Shown here: one piece after another, positions 9,435-19,400 of the stretch
Layout: the number at the start of each line of letters is the position of its first letter
How positions within the stretch are numbered: position 1 is the first letter of the stretch
DNA from: Nostoc sp. CHAB 5836
Lineage (GTDB): Bacteria > Cyanobacteriota > Cyanobacteriia > Cyanobacteriales > Nostocaceae
DNA: 62,917 nucleotides
Direction of reading: 5' to 3'
NCBI RefSeq assembly: GCF_020829445.1
Contig: NZ_JAIVFV010000022.1
Span: 1-62,917, forward strand
Position numbers and translations under genes: made by a program
Notes under the pieces: model-generated
The model's input: only the letters and a program-made list of their open reading frames with translations
Told to the model about the DNA's origin: nothing
The model's database searches: none

Positions 9435-9766
9435 GAAGCTACCTAAGTAAAATAACGTGATTGACTAAATCTACTTTTTTAATATCTATATATATTCTTT
9501 ACATTTATTTGCAATTTTGTCGCCACCGTCATCCTACATCAGAATGGGACATTGGGCACTTGTACTGCCCTTAAGAGCGGGACGCACTCGCGTTCGACTA
9601 CGTTCACCAAGCGCGAACGCGAGTGCGTCTCCAAGAGTTGTCGAACGTGAGTGCCTGGGTTACCCGTAGCTCTGCCATTGGCGCAGCCTAAGAAGAGAAG
9701 GGTCGAAGTATTGAGCATTCCACAGAGGACAAATGACAAATGACAAATAACAAATAACTAAGTTTA
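9435..9766. repeat. Gap with GC-rich palindromic repeat (family J copy 1)
   Basis: About 9555-9690 holds CCCTTAAGAGCGGGACGCAC followed by CTCGCGTTCGACTACG and an inverted CGCGAACGCGAGTGCG segment. The same module occurs at 12067-12190 and 55870-55970. It is markedly more GC-rich than its surroundings. Bases 9725-9765 are a short ACAAATGACAAAT tandem array. Short reading frames here are repeat translations rather than genes. The AT-rich 9435-9535 stretch is the likely glgB promoter region. Confidence 0.55.
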
Positions 9767-10099
9767 TCAAAAATTTAAAAATGGGAAAAACTGAAGTAAC
9801 GTTTTACGCAAGCGAAGCAAGAAAATCTGTTCGCGAATTTTGGGGTCTAGTTTTGGTGGCGGGGCTTCTTGCAGCTGGGCTTGCAATTGGGCGTATTCGG
9901 CAGCTGTGAGAAATTTTCCATCAATAGGCGATCGCGCTTCTATGATCATCTTTGTCCGTAATATTTCTTCTGGTGTATCCTCCGGTGGCGGTAATGCTAT
10001 TACCTCTGATTCCCAGTCGCTACTTAATATAAATAAAGTTGCACTAATCACAACTAACATAAGTAATTTTATCGCATTTTTCGCTTTAACTCTCCCCAT
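9767..10099 (-). CDS. Small single-helix protein of unknown function
   Basis: A 110-residue protein (MGRVKAKNAIKLL...). The N-terminus is basic, followed by a hydrophobic helix LLMLVVISATLFIL (about 12-25), so it is either anchored in the membrane or exported with an uncleaved signal. The rest is charged, with a PPPEDTPEEI linker and helical QLQAQLQEAPPP segment. Start ATG 10099 is chosen because GGAG lies about 8 bases upstream; longer in-frame starts lack this. I do not recognise the family. It reads away from a region with candidate RNA structure. Confidence 0.6.
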   Translation of the reverse strand: MGRVKAKNAIKLLMLVVISATLFILSSDWESEVIALPPPEDTPEEILRTKMIIEARSPIDGKFLTAAEYAQLQAQLQEAPPPKLDPKIREQIFLLRLRKTLLQFFPFLNF

Positions 10100-10216
10100 A
10101 TGCTGAACTCCGTTCACAACGCCGGATGAAAATCTGTTTTCTCGTGTTCCATAGCCCATACCCAAATTTTCCCAATAAAAATCTGGCAATATCAACGGAC
10201 ATCACCAGGTCTCTCC

Positions 10217-10465
10217 TGATACGGAATAGACTACAGGGAATGCTCAAGAGCAATTGCCAGCGATCGTGATAAATTGTTTTGCCCTCTCAAAAGTTAGTAG
10301 TCTAAGGAATTCCAAATCCAAAACGAGGGAAGAACCTTGTCCACAAAATGGCTTAGATTCACATAACTCAATTACCTTGGGCTGGGAACAAGGTTCGACA
10401 AGCGGGAATTTCCGGCGGACACTTGGTTGAGGACGTAGCCCTCTTTACCAGTGTCCTCTATTTCA
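10217..10465. ncRNA. Candidate structured non-coding RNA (three hairpins)
   Basis: No convincing protein frame covers 10200-10620. Three long-range pairings are visible. TAGACTAC (10227-10234) pairs with GTAGTCTA (10297-10304) and encloses TGCTC-AA-GAGCA. GAACCTTGT (10332-10340) pairs with ACAAGGTTC (10388-10396). GGACACTTGGT (10417-10427) pairs with ACCAGTGTCC (10447-10456) and encloses GAGG/CCTC. Unlike the small elements elsewhere, these sequences are not repeated in this window. It could be a small RNA or a long leader of a neighbouring gene. I cannot assign a family (6S-like RNA is one untested possibility) or a strand. Confidence 0.35.
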
Positions 10466-10636
10466 TGCCCTACTTAGCTGATATTTGAGCAAACTCTAGG
10501 CTCTGATACACCTACACTAGAATGTAGGTTTTTACCTGAACCTGATTAATTCAAGCTATGTTCTAGTTAAGGAACGCTGTAACTAAGCAGTTCTGGGCGT
10601 GATTTCAACTAAAGTTTAAGATGAGTTTAAGATGCC

Positions 10637-10828
10637 TTATCTAGGAGTAACAGTGGGAGTCGCTGCGGGAGTAGTAGCAGGAGTAGACCCAGCAGGAGGT
10701 GCATCAGTTGGTTCACCTGTAGCAGCTGGAGTACTAGTACCAGTACCACCACCACCACCACCTTCACAGGCTCCGAGAATTGCAGCCAGACTTAACATTA
10801 GAGCAAAACCAAAGATTTTTGTTTTCAT
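10637..10828 (-). CDS. Small Thr/Pro/Ala-rich lipoprotein
   Basis: A 63-residue protein. The first 21 residues (MKTKIFGFALMLSLAAILGA then C) form a classical lipoprotein signal with lipobox L-G-A-C, so Cys21 would be lipid-modified and the protein membrane-anchored outside the cytoplasm. The mature part is a six-Gly run followed by a disordered Thr/Pro/Ala tail (TPAATGEPTDAPPAGS). The start is set by GAGGAG 4 bases before ATG 10828; an upstream ATG has no such site. No function can be named. An overlapping frame on the other strand is just its complement. Confidence 0.6.
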   Translation of the reverse strand: MKTKIFGFALMLSLAAILGACEGGGGGGTGTSTPAATGEPTDAPPAGSTPATTPAATPTVTPR

Positions 10829-11334
10829 AACTCCTCTTTCACCAATTATGGCTAGAACAATTTTTCGCCTGTTCAATACGATACCCTATTTATTGCTTTT
10901 TTTTAAATTCTGCGAGATTACATCCTTAAAAAAACAATTTTTTGGGGTATTCTTTTTAGGATTACCTATCATACAGTCATCTGATTAGTTTCTCTTAACT
11001 CAGGAGGAAAACGGAAACTACCAAATTCTCTACTAAACTCAGCCATCATAGCAAAAAATTTTATTTTTTTCAAAGAGTATTGCACCTTGCTACCCGACGT
11101 TGCCATACTTTAGGTGCGATGCCTAAAGAGTAAGCTGTCCAGTTGCTAATCGCTGATTGCAAACATTGCAATATCTAGGGGATGCAAACATTGGTACAGC
11201 TACCTATCAAAACAGTTAAAAGGGTGTAGTGTGTTATGTGTCCTTTTTGCACAGAAGGTAATTTTAACCTCAGCAAAAACAGACAATCAAGACAATCAAT
11301 CTAAAGTACAGTATTTCCCATCTAAAAAAAACTT
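10829..11334. other. Intergenic region, about 500 bp
   Basis: AT-rich and unique within this window. The only frame of note is a 26-codon one on the minus strand (11049 to 10969: MMAEFSREFGSFRFPPELR...), without a ribosome site, which I do not treat as a gene. The sequence between 11220 and 11334 is the likely promoter region of the FtsL-like gene. No repeat or RNA gene is seen. Confidence 0.4.
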
Positions 11335-12033
11335 ATGGTAGTTGCTCGTAAATCTACTGTTTCTACAAGGGATAATTGGTTCCGGCGAGATTCTATCTTT
11401 TCTTTAGGGAGGCGACCCTCTGCGCGTATGCAGTCAGCAGCACGGAGCGCTTTGACCCCACCTACCCAAGCTGCACCACTATCCTCTCAAAGACAACAGC
11501 ATTCCTCGAAAAATCTAGCGGTTTCTTCCAGGAATGAAGCAATTATGCCCAAATCAGTGAAAGAGTTGGGTAGACAACAAGTGCCAAATCTCAATGAGCA
11601 GTTGAATGTGAACCCCAAGAGTGCAAGGGTAGGTTTTCTTCGCCTTCCCACAATGGCTAATTCTGGAGCGACACCTTTGTGGTTGCTGCGCTTATACACT
11701 TTTCATCGTTATTCGACAGTTTTGGCGTTCTCGTTAGTAGCATCAACACTTGCTGTTTACGGCTGGACGGTATATTCTCAAGAACTTTGGGGTCAGTCAT
11801 ATAGCAGACTGCAAAAGCTCCAACGTCATGAGCGCCTGCTAACAACAACCAACGCGACGTTGAAAAATAAAATGGCTGATGAAGCAGAACAATCAACAGC
11901 AGGGTTGGTATCGCCAACTCCTGAAGGGATGATTTTCTTGCTTCCAGCATCTCAAAGTCCTAAGCCAGGATCATCTAATACAACCCCAAATTCGGAAACA
12001 CAACAGCAAACACTCTTCCCACTGGGATACTAA
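11335..12033 (+). CDS. FtsL-like single-pass membrane protein upstream of ftsI
   Basis: A 232-residue bitopic protein. It has a long polar, Ser/Gln-rich cytoplasmic N-terminus (1-115), one transmembrane helix (STVLAFSLVASTLAVYGWTV, about 125-145), and a periplasmic heptad-rich segment (QELWGQSYSRLQKLQRHERL, about 147-166), then a Pro/Ser tail. This is the topology of FtsL/FtsB, the divisome proteins that hold and activate FtsW-FtsI. The gene lies 524 bp upstream of ftsI on the same strand, a conserved neighbourhood for FtsL. Sequence conservation in FtsL is poor, so the assignment rests on topology and position. Confidence 0.55.
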   Translation: MVVARKSTVSTRDNWFRRDSIFSLGRRPSARMQSAARSALTPPTQAAPLSSQRQQHSSKNLAVSSRNEAIMPKSVKELGRQQVPNLNEQLNVNPKSARVGFLRLPTMANSGATPLWLLRLYTFHRYSTVLAFSLVASTLAVYGWTVYSQELWGQSYSRLQKLQRHERLLTTTNATLKNKMADEAEQSTAGLVSPTPEGMIFLLPASQSPKPGSSNTTPNSETQQQTLFPLGY

Positions 12034-12557
12034 TCGGATCATAATTTGTAATTCGTAATACCTCGGCTCCCTTAAGAGCGGGACGCACTCGCGTTCGACT
12101 GCGCTACTTCGGCTGCGCGGTTCCTGAGCGTCTCGTAGAGAAGACGCCTTCGCGCAGCGTCTCGTTAGAGAAGGACACAGGGAGAGCGTCTGGGGTCTCC
12201 CCAAGTGGAGCATCTGGCGTGTGGGGTAAAATGAGTGTGAATGAGCTTTCTGACTTAAGTTGACACCAATGACGTCTGTGTGCGCTAGTGAAGATTGTGG
12301 TTCAAATAGACATCTCCCTTGGGCTGACGCTTACGGAACGCCTAATTTTCCTGTTCCCTGTTCCTGGATTTCTCACCACATCTCATTAATTAAATAAGTA
12401 AAGAGTAATAAGTAATGAGTAATAAGTAATGAGTAAAGAATCTTACTTATTACTTATTACTTATTACTTCACCCGCGAGGGGAGCAGGGGAGCTTGTGAG
12501 AAATGCGGGTGTTCCCTGTTCCCTTTTAAAAAAGACAAATGACAAAGGACGAACCCA
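12034..12557. repeat. Repeat-filled gap between FtsL-like gene and ftsI
   Basis: Contains family J copy 2 (about 12067-12190, CCCTTAAGAGCGGGACGCAC and CGTCTCGTAGAGAAGACG), one family D-type end (TTAAGTTGACACCAATGACG near 12255) and a long palindrome at about 12408-12469. In that palindrome, tandem AGTAATA/AGTAATG units face their inverse TTACTTATTACTTATTACTT and could form a stem of more than 20 bp. The palindrome lies 90 bp before ftsI and might attenuate read-through from upstream. No gene is seen. Confidence 0.6.
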
Positions 12558-14396
12558 ATGGAGAAGTCACCAAGCAGAAGAAAATTTAGAAAGTTTCGCA
12601 ATCGAGCATTCACAAGACAACAAAAGGGTTATAAACGAGGGTTGTTGGGAAAATTAGCCTCTAATATCCAAGACCAAAGATCCAAAACCAAGTCTCGACT
12701 GTTCATCGTCTGGGGCGTATTAATGGCATCAGGGTTGGGATTGGGTGTCAATTTGTATAACTTGCAAATTGTCAAGGGGCCAAAGCTAACAGAGCAGGCA
12801 CGAAGCCAGCAAATGGTGAATTTGCGACCTTTTATGCCACGTCGCCCGGTGGTAGATCGCAATAGCAATTTTTTGGCAATTGATCGTCCTGTATATACTT
12901 TGTACGCTCATCCTAAGCTGTTTGATAAGTCTAATGAAGAGATGGCAGGGCAACTTGCCCCAATATTGGCAAAAGATACTGCTGAATTGGTAAAAACTTT
13001 TCAAAGCAAAAGAAGCGGAATTATAATTGCTCCAGCCCTACCGGAAGAAATGATCGATCGCGTCATCTCTTTGCGCTTAAATGGCTTGGAGTGGATTCAA
13101 AAATACTCCCGATTTTATCCGGCAGATGATTTGATTGCTGATGTGGTGGGTTATGTGAATCTTGACCGCCGTGGTCAAGCAGGTGTGGAATACTCTCAAG
13201 AGAAGTTGCTAGAACGTCCTGTGCAAGCTGTGCGGCTCAGTCGGTCGGGTAATGGGGCCCTAATGCCTGATCATGCCCCTGAAGGTTTTTTGCATTTTGA
13301 TGATTTGCGACTGCAACTGACTATCGATAGCCGTCTGCAACGAATTGCTCGCACTGCGCTCAAACAACAGATGGAGAAGTTTGACGCTAAACGTGGGGCG
13401 GTAATTGTGATGGATGCGTTGGATGGTTCCTTACTCGCCCTGGTTTCTGAGCCTACTTATAACCCTAATGAATACTCCAAAGCTAATATTTCACTGTTCA
13501 AAAACTGGACGGTGGCAGATCTTTATGAACCGGGATCGACTTTTAAGCCTTTAAATGTGGCGATCGCTCTGGAAAATGGCGTAATTAAACCAGATGATGT
13601 ATTTAATGACTCCGGTTCTATTGGAGTAGCTAATTACACCATCAAAAATGCGATGAAAAATGCTAATGGGCGAATCAGCATCGCTCAGATTTTGCAATAT
13701 TCCAGCAACATTGGCATGGTGCAAATGATCCAGCGCTTAAAGCCTTCAATTTACTACAACTGGCTAGAACGTTTGGGGCTAGGACAAAAAGTTGATACAG
13801 ATTTACCTTTTGAAGTCGGTGGCCGGCTCAAAAGTCAAGAAGAATTTATCGCTTCGCCAATTGAAGCAGCTACTACTTCCTTTGGGCAAGGCTTTTCTAT
13901 GACACCGTTACAGCTTGTGCAAATGCACGGAGCTTTAGCCAATGGCGGTAAGTTGGTAACACCCCATGTAGTTCGAGGGCTGATTGATAGCAAAGGGCAA
14001 ACTCATGATTCACCCACTCACACCATCCCCCGCCAAATTTTCTCAGCCGCAACAACCCAAAAGGTTGTGGAAATGATGGAAACTGTTGTTACTGAAGGGA
14101 GCGGGAAGGCGGCACAAATTCCGGGATATCGCATTGCTGGTAAAACTGGTACAGCCCAAAAAGCTAGTCCTAATGGTGGTTACATTAAAGGTGCTAGAAT
14201 GACCAGCTTCGTGGCTATTTTGCCCGTGGAATCTCCTCGCTATGTAGTGTTTGCACTGGTGGATGAGCCAAAAGGAGAAAGTGCCTATGGTTCTACCGTC
14301 GCCGCGCCAATTGTGAAGTCGGTAATCGAAGCGCTGATTCCTCTTGAGGAGATTCCGCCAAGTAAGGCGATCGAGCAGCAGAAGGAAGCGCCGTAG
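12558..14396 (+). CDS. ftsI: Septal peptidoglycan transpeptidase (class B penicillin-binding protein)
   Basis: Cross-links peptidoglycan at the division septum with FtsW. The 612-residue protein has a basic cytoplasmic N-terminus, one transmembrane helix (FIVWGVLMASGLGLGVNLY, about 48-66), the PBP dimerisation/pedestal domain (RPFMPRRPVVDRN near 90) and a transpeptidase domain. Active-site motifs are SxxK as STFKPL near residue 327 (Ser nucleophile), SxN as SSN near 380, and KTGTA near 531. Length fits the family. Start ATG 12558 follows a short gap. The upstream FtsL-like gene supports the division role. Cyanobacterial division proteins of this type are well known; this call is firm. Confidence 0.92.
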   Translation: MEKSPSRRKFRKFRNRAFTRQQKGYKRGLLGKLASNIQDQRSKTKSRLFIVWGVLMASGLGLGVNLYNLQIVKGPKLTEQARSQQMVNLRPFMPRRPVVDRNSNFLAIDRPVYTLYAHPKLFDKSNEEMAGQLAPILAKDTAELVKTFQSKRSGIIIAPALPEEMIDRVISLRLNGLEWIQKYSRFYPADDLIADVVGYVNLDRRGQAGVEYSQEKLLERPVQAVRLSRSGNGALMPDHAPEGFLHFDDLRLQLTIDSRLQRIARTALKQQMEKFDAKRGAVIVMDALDGSLLALVSEPTYNPNEYSKANISLFKNWTVADLYEPGSTFKPLNVAIALENGVIKPDDVFNDSGSIGVANYTIKNAMKNANGRISIAQILQYSSNIGMVQMIQRLKPSIYYNWLERLGLGQKVDTDLPFEVGGRLKSQEEFIASPIEAATTSFGQGFSMTPLQLVQMHGALANGGKLVTPHVVRGLIDSKGQTHDSPTHTIPRQIFSAATTQKVVEMMETVVTEGSGKAAQIPGYRIAGKTGTAQKASPNGGYIKGARMTSFVAILPVESPRYVVFALVDEPKGESAYGSTVAAPIVKSVIEALIPLEEIPPSKAIEQQKEAP

Positions 14397-14415
14397 GGAA
14401 GGGGGAGATATATGG

Positions 14416-14624
14416 ATAAGTAGGTCGGCGCAATTAAAGCTAACTGGCTAAGGCTGTCATTTGTCATTTGTCATTGGTCATTGGTCATTGGTCATTTGTA
14501 ATTGGTCATTTGTCATTGGTCATTGGTCATTGGTCATTTGTCATTGGTCATTGGTCATTTGTAAGGGTTTTAAGCTTATTTACGTTTCGTAACATACTTA
14601 GTTTTTTTGCACCAACGTACTTAT
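14416..14624. mobile_element. Family A miniature element, copy A1
   Basis: Ends ATAAGTAGGTCGGCGCAA (14416) and TTGCACCAACGTACTTAT (ending 14624) are inverted copies with about 15 of 18 matches. Inside are the family landmarks AGCTAACTGGCTAAGGCTGT and AAGCTTATTTACGTTTCGTA, separated by a variable array of 7-mers of the type GTCATTT / GTCATTG (about 14458-14562, the longest array in the family here). Seven copies exist in this window. No coding capacity, so mobility would need an enzyme supplied elsewhere. The rest of the gap to 14945 shows no gene. Confidence 0.75.
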
Positions 14625-14945
14625 AAACCAATACGGTTTATTTAAGTATTTCCTCCTTCTCTTTCTTTCTCTCTTCTCTCTGTGTTCTCTGCGCCTCTGT
14701 GGTTCGTAAAAAAAGAGTTTCAGCCCTTTTGTGAACCGTATTGACTTATAGACACAAATCTTTTCATACTAACGCGCAATAACCCAGAACTAAAGTTTTT
14801 ATTAATACTTCTTACATAGCTGCCTTCTCCCCTCAGCGCTGGAGCCTTTTTTGTAAAAAAAAAGGTGGACAAAGATGCCCGCCCCACAAGAAGTAGTTGG
14901 ATATTTTTTATTTGAAAGTCATTTTGTAATAAAAACTACTATTGC

Positions 14946-15728
14946 TTACCGGAAATTACGAGGATTTAGACGAACACCGTTAGGCTGAGACTGACGACGA
15001 ATTGCAACACCACTCCGCAATTTGTTTCCAGTACCACCATCTTTTGCATCGAGGAAAGGTTTCAGATTAATCCCACCTCTAGATGAACTAACCCGATTAT
15101 TGCCACTGCCTAGAAGTGTCCGTCCTAAATTATATAATTCGTTGGCTCCACTACTACGATCGCCATAAGTGTTAACGGCGATGGTCTGTTGTCCACTGTC
15201 AGCAGTAGTCAAGTTCTGAAAAACACTATTGCGGATCACATAGGGGTCTTTCCCACGCGGAACTGTCAGCACAATTCTACAGGTTGGATTAGCTTCAGTT
15301 GTGACGCAGACTATATTCTCGTTATTTTCTACAGCTGTCTGGAGTTCTTGTAAGCCATCTGGACGATAAAGTTCTAAACGACTGGCGATCGCACCACAAC
15401 GCCTTTGGGCATCCCAACCACCGCCCAAAGCCGCAGGCGCCGCCCAAGGAAAGAATTGTCCTGGTTGACTTTGTGGCTGATACATCACAGTGTACTGATT
15501 ATTGTAAGTCTGACAGGTAAATCGAGTTGTACCGTCAACTGAGGGTGAAGGTGGTATACCTGTTGATGTGTCTATTGGAACTGGTGCTGATGTACCACGT
15601 GATGGGATTGTTGGTACTATTACACCATCGCCAGTGGAATCAGATTGCGCCATTGCTGCAAAATTGCTTAGACACAAAGATAAACCAACACCGGCTAAAG
15701 ATATCAATCGCAGCAGTTTTGGTGACAT
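14946..15728 (-). CDS. COP23-domain secreted protein
   Basis: A 260-residue exported protein. The signal peptide (MSPKLLRLISLAGVGLSLCL... cut after AMA-Q near residue 27) is followed by a Pro/Thr-rich linker (30-68) and a domain starting TRFTCQTYNNQYTVMY that continues with WDAQRRCGAIASRLELY and GLQELQ. This matches the COP23 family, first described as a 23-kDa circadian oscillating membrane protein in cyanobacteria; the biochemical role is unknown. Conserved cysteines (RFTC, RRC, NIVC, TCR) could form disulfides. The C-terminal 60 residues are low complexity. It is transcribed away from the exporter genes. Confidence 0.72.
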   Translation of the reverse strand: MSPKLLRLISLAGVGLSLCLSNFAAMAQSDSTGDGVIVPTIPSRGTSAPVPIDTSTGIPPSPSVDGTTRFTCQTYNNQYTVMYQPQSQPGQFFPWAAPAALGGGWDAQRRCGAIASRLELYRPDGLQELQTAVENNENIVCVTTEANPTCRIVLTVPRGKDPYVIRNSVFQNLTTADSGQQTIAVNTYGDRSSGANELYNLGRTLLGSGNNRVSSSRGGINLKPFLDAKDGGTGNKLRSGVAIRRQSQPNGVRLNPRNFR

Positions 15729-16412
15729 AAATCATCCTCCAGTAGAAATCCATCGGAAATTGATAGTTCAAGTGACGAATAATTCTGGTTTTTGATTCAT
15801 CAAAAATGCTATTTTTTTCCTCTGTTGCTTTTTTCTGGCGCTGTTTCTCAAACAAAGCTCACTGCCTTTGGCCTGTTTCATCCTCTGCCTTTTAAGGTCA
15901 GGGCTTTCACACTCCCATTAAGTTTTTTGTAAAAAATCATTCAGAAATTTAAAGTTTTTTTTATTACCTAACTAAAAATTCGGGTATTTACTTAGGAAAG
16001 CATCTGTGATACTTTCATCTTGATCATCATAAATTAAGATATCGCACGCTAAATTTCATCAGAGCCTCTCTATGGCTTGATTTGATCATGAATACCCATG
16101 CTGCATACTTGCAATCCTAAATATTAATTTTAAGATAGTATAAACTATGTAGGGTGAACTAAGTGGTAACTTGTCCTCGATCTATTTACACTATTTTTCT
16201 TTTGAACAACGCATCACAGTAGGAACTCTGTCAGGTGAGTGGAGGTATGCAATTATCCGATTTTTCTCTGTATTTTGACGTATTTATTCACTGGGAATGC
16301 TACACAATCTTACCAGTGAGAGTATAAAACCAAACACTTTCATTGTCAAGAAAAGAGATGCTGCCTAATATTTTCCACCTGATTGCTCACTTTTACCTTT
16401 GACTTGTTTGAT
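15729..16412. other. Intergenic region between divergent COP23 and exporter genes
   Basis: About 680 bp, AT-rich, without members of the repeat families seen elsewhere, so probably regulatory for both divergent genes. A hairpin TCACTGG...CCAGTGA lies at about 16289-16319. A 26-codon frame beginning MQLSDFSLYF (from about 16246) sits next to GGAGG but with too short a spacing. I do not call it a gene. Confidence 0.4.
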
Positions 16413-19400
16413 ATGACTTATATTAAGAACACTTTTGTCGAATTTGTCACCACCCTAGAAGGGTTTGATCAGTTACCAGATGCGGCGATCGCTAATCTAT
16501 CAGAACAGCTGCAAGCCTGGCGCTATCGCCTCGGTCAGAAAATCATCGGTAAAGAAAGTCTCCCAGAAAAGATCACGATCATTTATGAGGGACAAGTGCG
16601 CCTGTTGGGATACGACCCTCAGACGCAAATGCCAATCACCCTGAAATTACTGCAACCTGGGGAAATTATCGGCGAAATTGGTTTATTGCGCGATGTCGCC
16701 TGTGAAACAGCGATCGCCTCTACTGAAGTAGTATGTTTAAGCTTGAATGCATCGGCATATTTTAGTTTTCTGGCTTTATACCCAGCTTTTGCCGAAGCTC
16801 GCAAGAACCGCAGTTATTTGATGGAAGTTTTTGATGTTGTCAGTTCCTATTGGCAAAAACAAGCGATCGCTACTTTAAATATCAGAGAACTGGCCCAAAA
16901 TGCCTTACCACAGGCAAAAATACATTACCTCCCTCAAGGAAGAACTTCATTCAACCAACTAGATAGCCAAAGAGTCTGGTTTGTGAGTGGCGGCGGTACA
17001 GTCACGAATTTCTCACCTGGCGATCGCCTAGAATCAGACGATGATAGAGACAAGATTGAGGTCATAAGTCAAAACCCCACACGGTTAATTGGGATACATC
17101 CGTCAGATTTGATCTTGGAAAATGGTGATCAGATAGAACTTGTGGTAACTGATACTAAATCAGATAGTGCAGAGGAACTAGATATCCCCTATGCATCAGA
17201 CGAAGTAGTTCCACAAGCAGCCCCCGATACCTCAAAGAGTTCGGGAAAAAAGAAATACCCGTTTTTTGGTGGTAAGGGAGAACTAAATACAGCCTTCGCC
17301 TGTTTCCAAATGATCGCGAAACACTTAGGAATTCCCTTTCGTCGAGAGGTGGTTCGCCGCATCTTAACTGAGCAAGTCAAACGTCAGGGCACTATATCGT
17401 TTCAAGTTAGTGCTTATCTGGCAGAGTCAATTGGACTTAAGGCGCAGTTGATAGAGCTACCAATCGCTTCAGTGACGCGCATTCCGACACCGGCGCTGAT
17501 TCGTTATGGTGATAATTTTGCCGTTTTATATGAAGTAGATGCAAATACCGTGGTTGTGGGTGTCCCATCCCAAGGACTTGTGCGCTGCAAACCGGCTGAA
17601 TTGGTTGAAAAATTAGATGTTGACCCAACCGACTTTCCGCCCAAAGTTAGGGTATTACTCCTGAATGCTACCAATCAAACGCCGCAAGAACGTTTTAGTT
17701 TACGGTGGTTTATACCCTATTTGTCGCGCCACCGTCGAGTCCTGATCGAGGTCTTTATCGCTTCCTTTTTCGTACAGTTAGCAGCCTTGGCAAATCCGCT
17801 AGTTGTTCAGCTAATTATCGACAAAGTTATCACTCAAAATAGTATTGGCACACTACATATTTTGGGGATTTTGTTATTAGTAGTCGGACTATTTGAAGCA
17901 GTGTTGACTACTTTACGAACCTACTTATTTGTCGATACCACTAACCGGATCGATATGGGTTTAGGGTCGCAAATTATTGACCACTTGTTACGTTTACCAC
18001 TGCGCTACTTTGAACGCCGACCGGTGGGTGAACTTTCCACTCGGATCAACGAATTAGAAAATATTCGCCAATTCTTGACTGGTACTGCCTTAACAGTCGG
18101 GTTAGATGCTCTATTCTCGCTGGTCTATATCGGTGTGATGCTGATTTACAGTTGGCAACTCACCTTAGTCGGCTTAAGCACAATTCCAGTATTTGTGATT
18201 ATCACCTTAGTTGCTTCTCCGACCATTAGTAGACAGTTACGTGCCAAAGCCGAACGCAACGCCGAAACTCAATCTTATCTAGTGGAGGTGATGTCAGGAA
18301 TTCAAACCGTCAAAGCGCAAAATATCGAACTGCGATCGCGCTTTTCCTGGCAAGAGCGTTACGCTCGTTTTGTCGCTGCTGGTTTTAAAACAGTTGTCAC
18401 TTCCACCCTCGCCAATTCTACCAGTAACTTTCTCAACAAACTCAGCAGCTTACTAGTTTTATGGGTGGGAGCTTATCTCGTACTCCAAGGAGAATTAACT
18501 TTAGGCGAATTAATTGCCTTTAGAATTATATCGGGTTACGTCACCAGCCCAATATTGCGCTTGGCTCAACTCTGGCAAAGCTTCCAAGAAACTGCCTTGT
18601 CTCTAGAGCGTTTGAGCGATATTGTCGATACACCACAAGAAGGAGAAACAGACCGCTACAATATACCCTTACCTACAATCAAGGGAGCAGTGAAATATGA
18701 AAATGTTTCCTTCCGTTTTGGGACGAGTGGCCCTCTGCAACTTTCTAATGTCAACCTGGAATTTGAGCCAGGGAAATTTGTCGGCATTGTCGGACAAAGT
18801 GGGTCTGGTAAAAGTACGATGATGAAATTACTGCTCAGACTTTACGAAACTGAGTCTGGCAGAATTTTGATTGATGGTTATGATATTGCCAAAGTAGAAC
18901 TTTATTCGCTAAGACGACAAATTGGTGTAGTTCCCCAAGAGACATTATTATTTGACGGTAGCGTTCAGGAAAATATTGCCCTAACAAATCCTGATGCGAC
19001 AACCGAAGAAATTATCGAAGCCGCTCAAGTTGCGTGCGCCCACGAATTTGTCATGAACTTACCCAACGGTTACAACACACGGGTGGGAGAACGCGGTTCT
19101 GCACTTTCAGGTGGACAACGACAAAGAATTGCGATCGCCCGATCTGTTTTACAACGACCAAAATTATTAGTTTTAGATGAAGCAACTAGCGCATTAGACT
19201 ATCCCACAGAGCGGCAAATCTGTCTCAATTTAGCCAAAGCATTCAAGGGTGATACAGTATTTTTTATTACCCACCGACTAAACACCGTGAGTAATGCAGA
19301 CATGATTGTAGTCATGGATAATAGCAGGGTTGTCGAAAAAGGCAGCCATCAAGAATTAATGGCTGTAAAAGGTCATTATTTTTACCTGTATCAGCAACAA

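Noticed and set aside
10392..10405. GGTTCGACAAGCG resembling a tRNA T-loop
   Set aside because: No acceptor stem, anticodon arm or D-loop fits around it; it belongs to the hairpin region at 10332-10396.
10632..10988. 118-codon plus-strand frame rich in Val/Pro/Gly opposite the small lipoprotein
   Set aside because: It is the complement of the lipoprotein's Thr/Pro tail. The minus-strand frame has a lipobox and a GAGGAG ribosome site.
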